Source of the DNA: Rhodospirillaceae bacterium
GTDB taxonomy: Bacteria > Pseudomonadota > Alphaproteobacteria > Rhodospirillales > Magnetovibrionaceae
Reading direction: 5' to 3'
DNA length: 5,029 nt
NCBI GenBank assembly: GCA_002401565.1
Contig: NVTL01000034.1
Location: forward strand, 26,597-31,625
The notes beneath the pieces are model-generated. The model worked only from the letters and a program-made list of their open reading frames with translations, was not told where the DNA came from and did not search any database. A program made the translations under genes and the position numbers. This document shows, piece after piece, positions 4,933 to 5,029 of the stretch (position 1 is its first letter; each line of letters begins with the position of its first letter).

Positions 4933-5029
4933 TGAATAGCCCCCAGTTTACTAGACGCCTTGAGCCTTCAATTTTTGTTGGTCTTCAAAATCTATTGGCG
5001 ACAACATTCCGTTGTTACCATGCTTTCTT
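4933..5029 (-). mobile_element. IS3-family insertion sequence, one end, continuing beyond the window
   Basis: The terminus reads TGAATAGCCCCCAGT from 4933 inward (outward, ACTGGGGGCTATTCA), with the TG...CA ends and GC-rich box of IS3-family elements. Only the transposase-stop end is in view. The element is inserted within the recombinase gene and oriented leftward. Its terminus differs from that of the remnant at 898-1168 (TGGTAATACC type), so these are two different elements and not a composite pair. Confidence 0.82.
4951..5029 (-). CDS. IS3-family transposase (OrfB), C-terminal 25 residues, partial at window edge
   Basis: The visible part reads RKHGNNGMLSPIDFED then QQKLKAQGV and a TAG stop (4953-4951). 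The HGNNGMLSPIDFE segment is the typical C-terminal tail of IS3-family OrfB proteins, after the DDE integrase core. The rest of the gene, including all catalytic residues, lies to the right of the window, so whether it is intact cannot be seen. The stop codon lies 18 bp inside the element terminus, as is usual. Confidence 0.85.
   Translation of the reverse strand, partial: RKHGNNGMLSPIDFEDQQKLKAQGV

Noticed and set aside
898..5029. Composite transposon bounded by the two IS3-type elements
   Set aside because: The two termini and transposase tails differ, so the elements are unrelated copies and the left one is a fragment.
1..5029. CRISPR array, tRNA or rRNA genes
   Set aside because: No regularly spaced direct repeats and no tRNA-like or rRNA-like segments were seen on either strand.

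Overview
The window looks like an accessory region of a Gram-negative proteobacterial genome, probably alphaproteobacterial. Support for Gram-negative comes from envelope proteins of the HupE/UreJ and 'transmembrane anchor' type. The alphaproteobacterial guess rests on the small zinc-ribbon and two-helix proteins at the left end, which resemble small alphaproteobacterial proteins. It is inference from family resemblance, not from a search. Almost all intact genes are on the minus strand; the plus strand carries only decayed mobile-element genes.

Left part (1-866, minus strand): a GIY-YIG nuclease-like protein running off the window edge, a 64-residue zinc-ribbon protein directly upstream of it in the same reading frame with one stop codon between them, and a 63-residue two-helix membrane protein with a good Shine-Dalgarno and a sigma70-type promoter. 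A terminator-like hairpin for leftward transcription lies at 866-890.

Middle part (898-3637): a 5'-truncated IS3-family remnant (898-1168) abuts the first 16 or so codons of a minus-strand gene, which it destroys. To the right, reading leftward from a divergent intergenic region at 3462-3637, lies a four-gene module: a secreted histidine-rich protein, a HupE/UreJ-type metal-related membrane protein, a single-pass 'transmembrane anchor' protein with a periplasmic domain, and a 53-residue single-pass protein with a histidine-rich tail (1314-1475). From knowledge of such neighbourhoods, I infer that this module accompanied a heavy-metal RND efflux operon. The truncated gene at 1169-1217 may be its first pump component, with the rest lost through an IS-associated deletion. 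A 14-bp perfect hairpin lies between the last intact gene and the truncated one.

Right part (3638-5029): a large serine recombinase gene on the plus strand carries three independent lesions: a frameshift inside the conserved DRLSR region, a frameshift in a run of six C residues inside the zinc ribbon, and truncation by a second, different IS3-family element in the opposite orientation. That element's first bases provide the apparent stop codon. The picture is of a metal-handling island that was once mobile and is now immobilised and partly deleted by insertion sequences.
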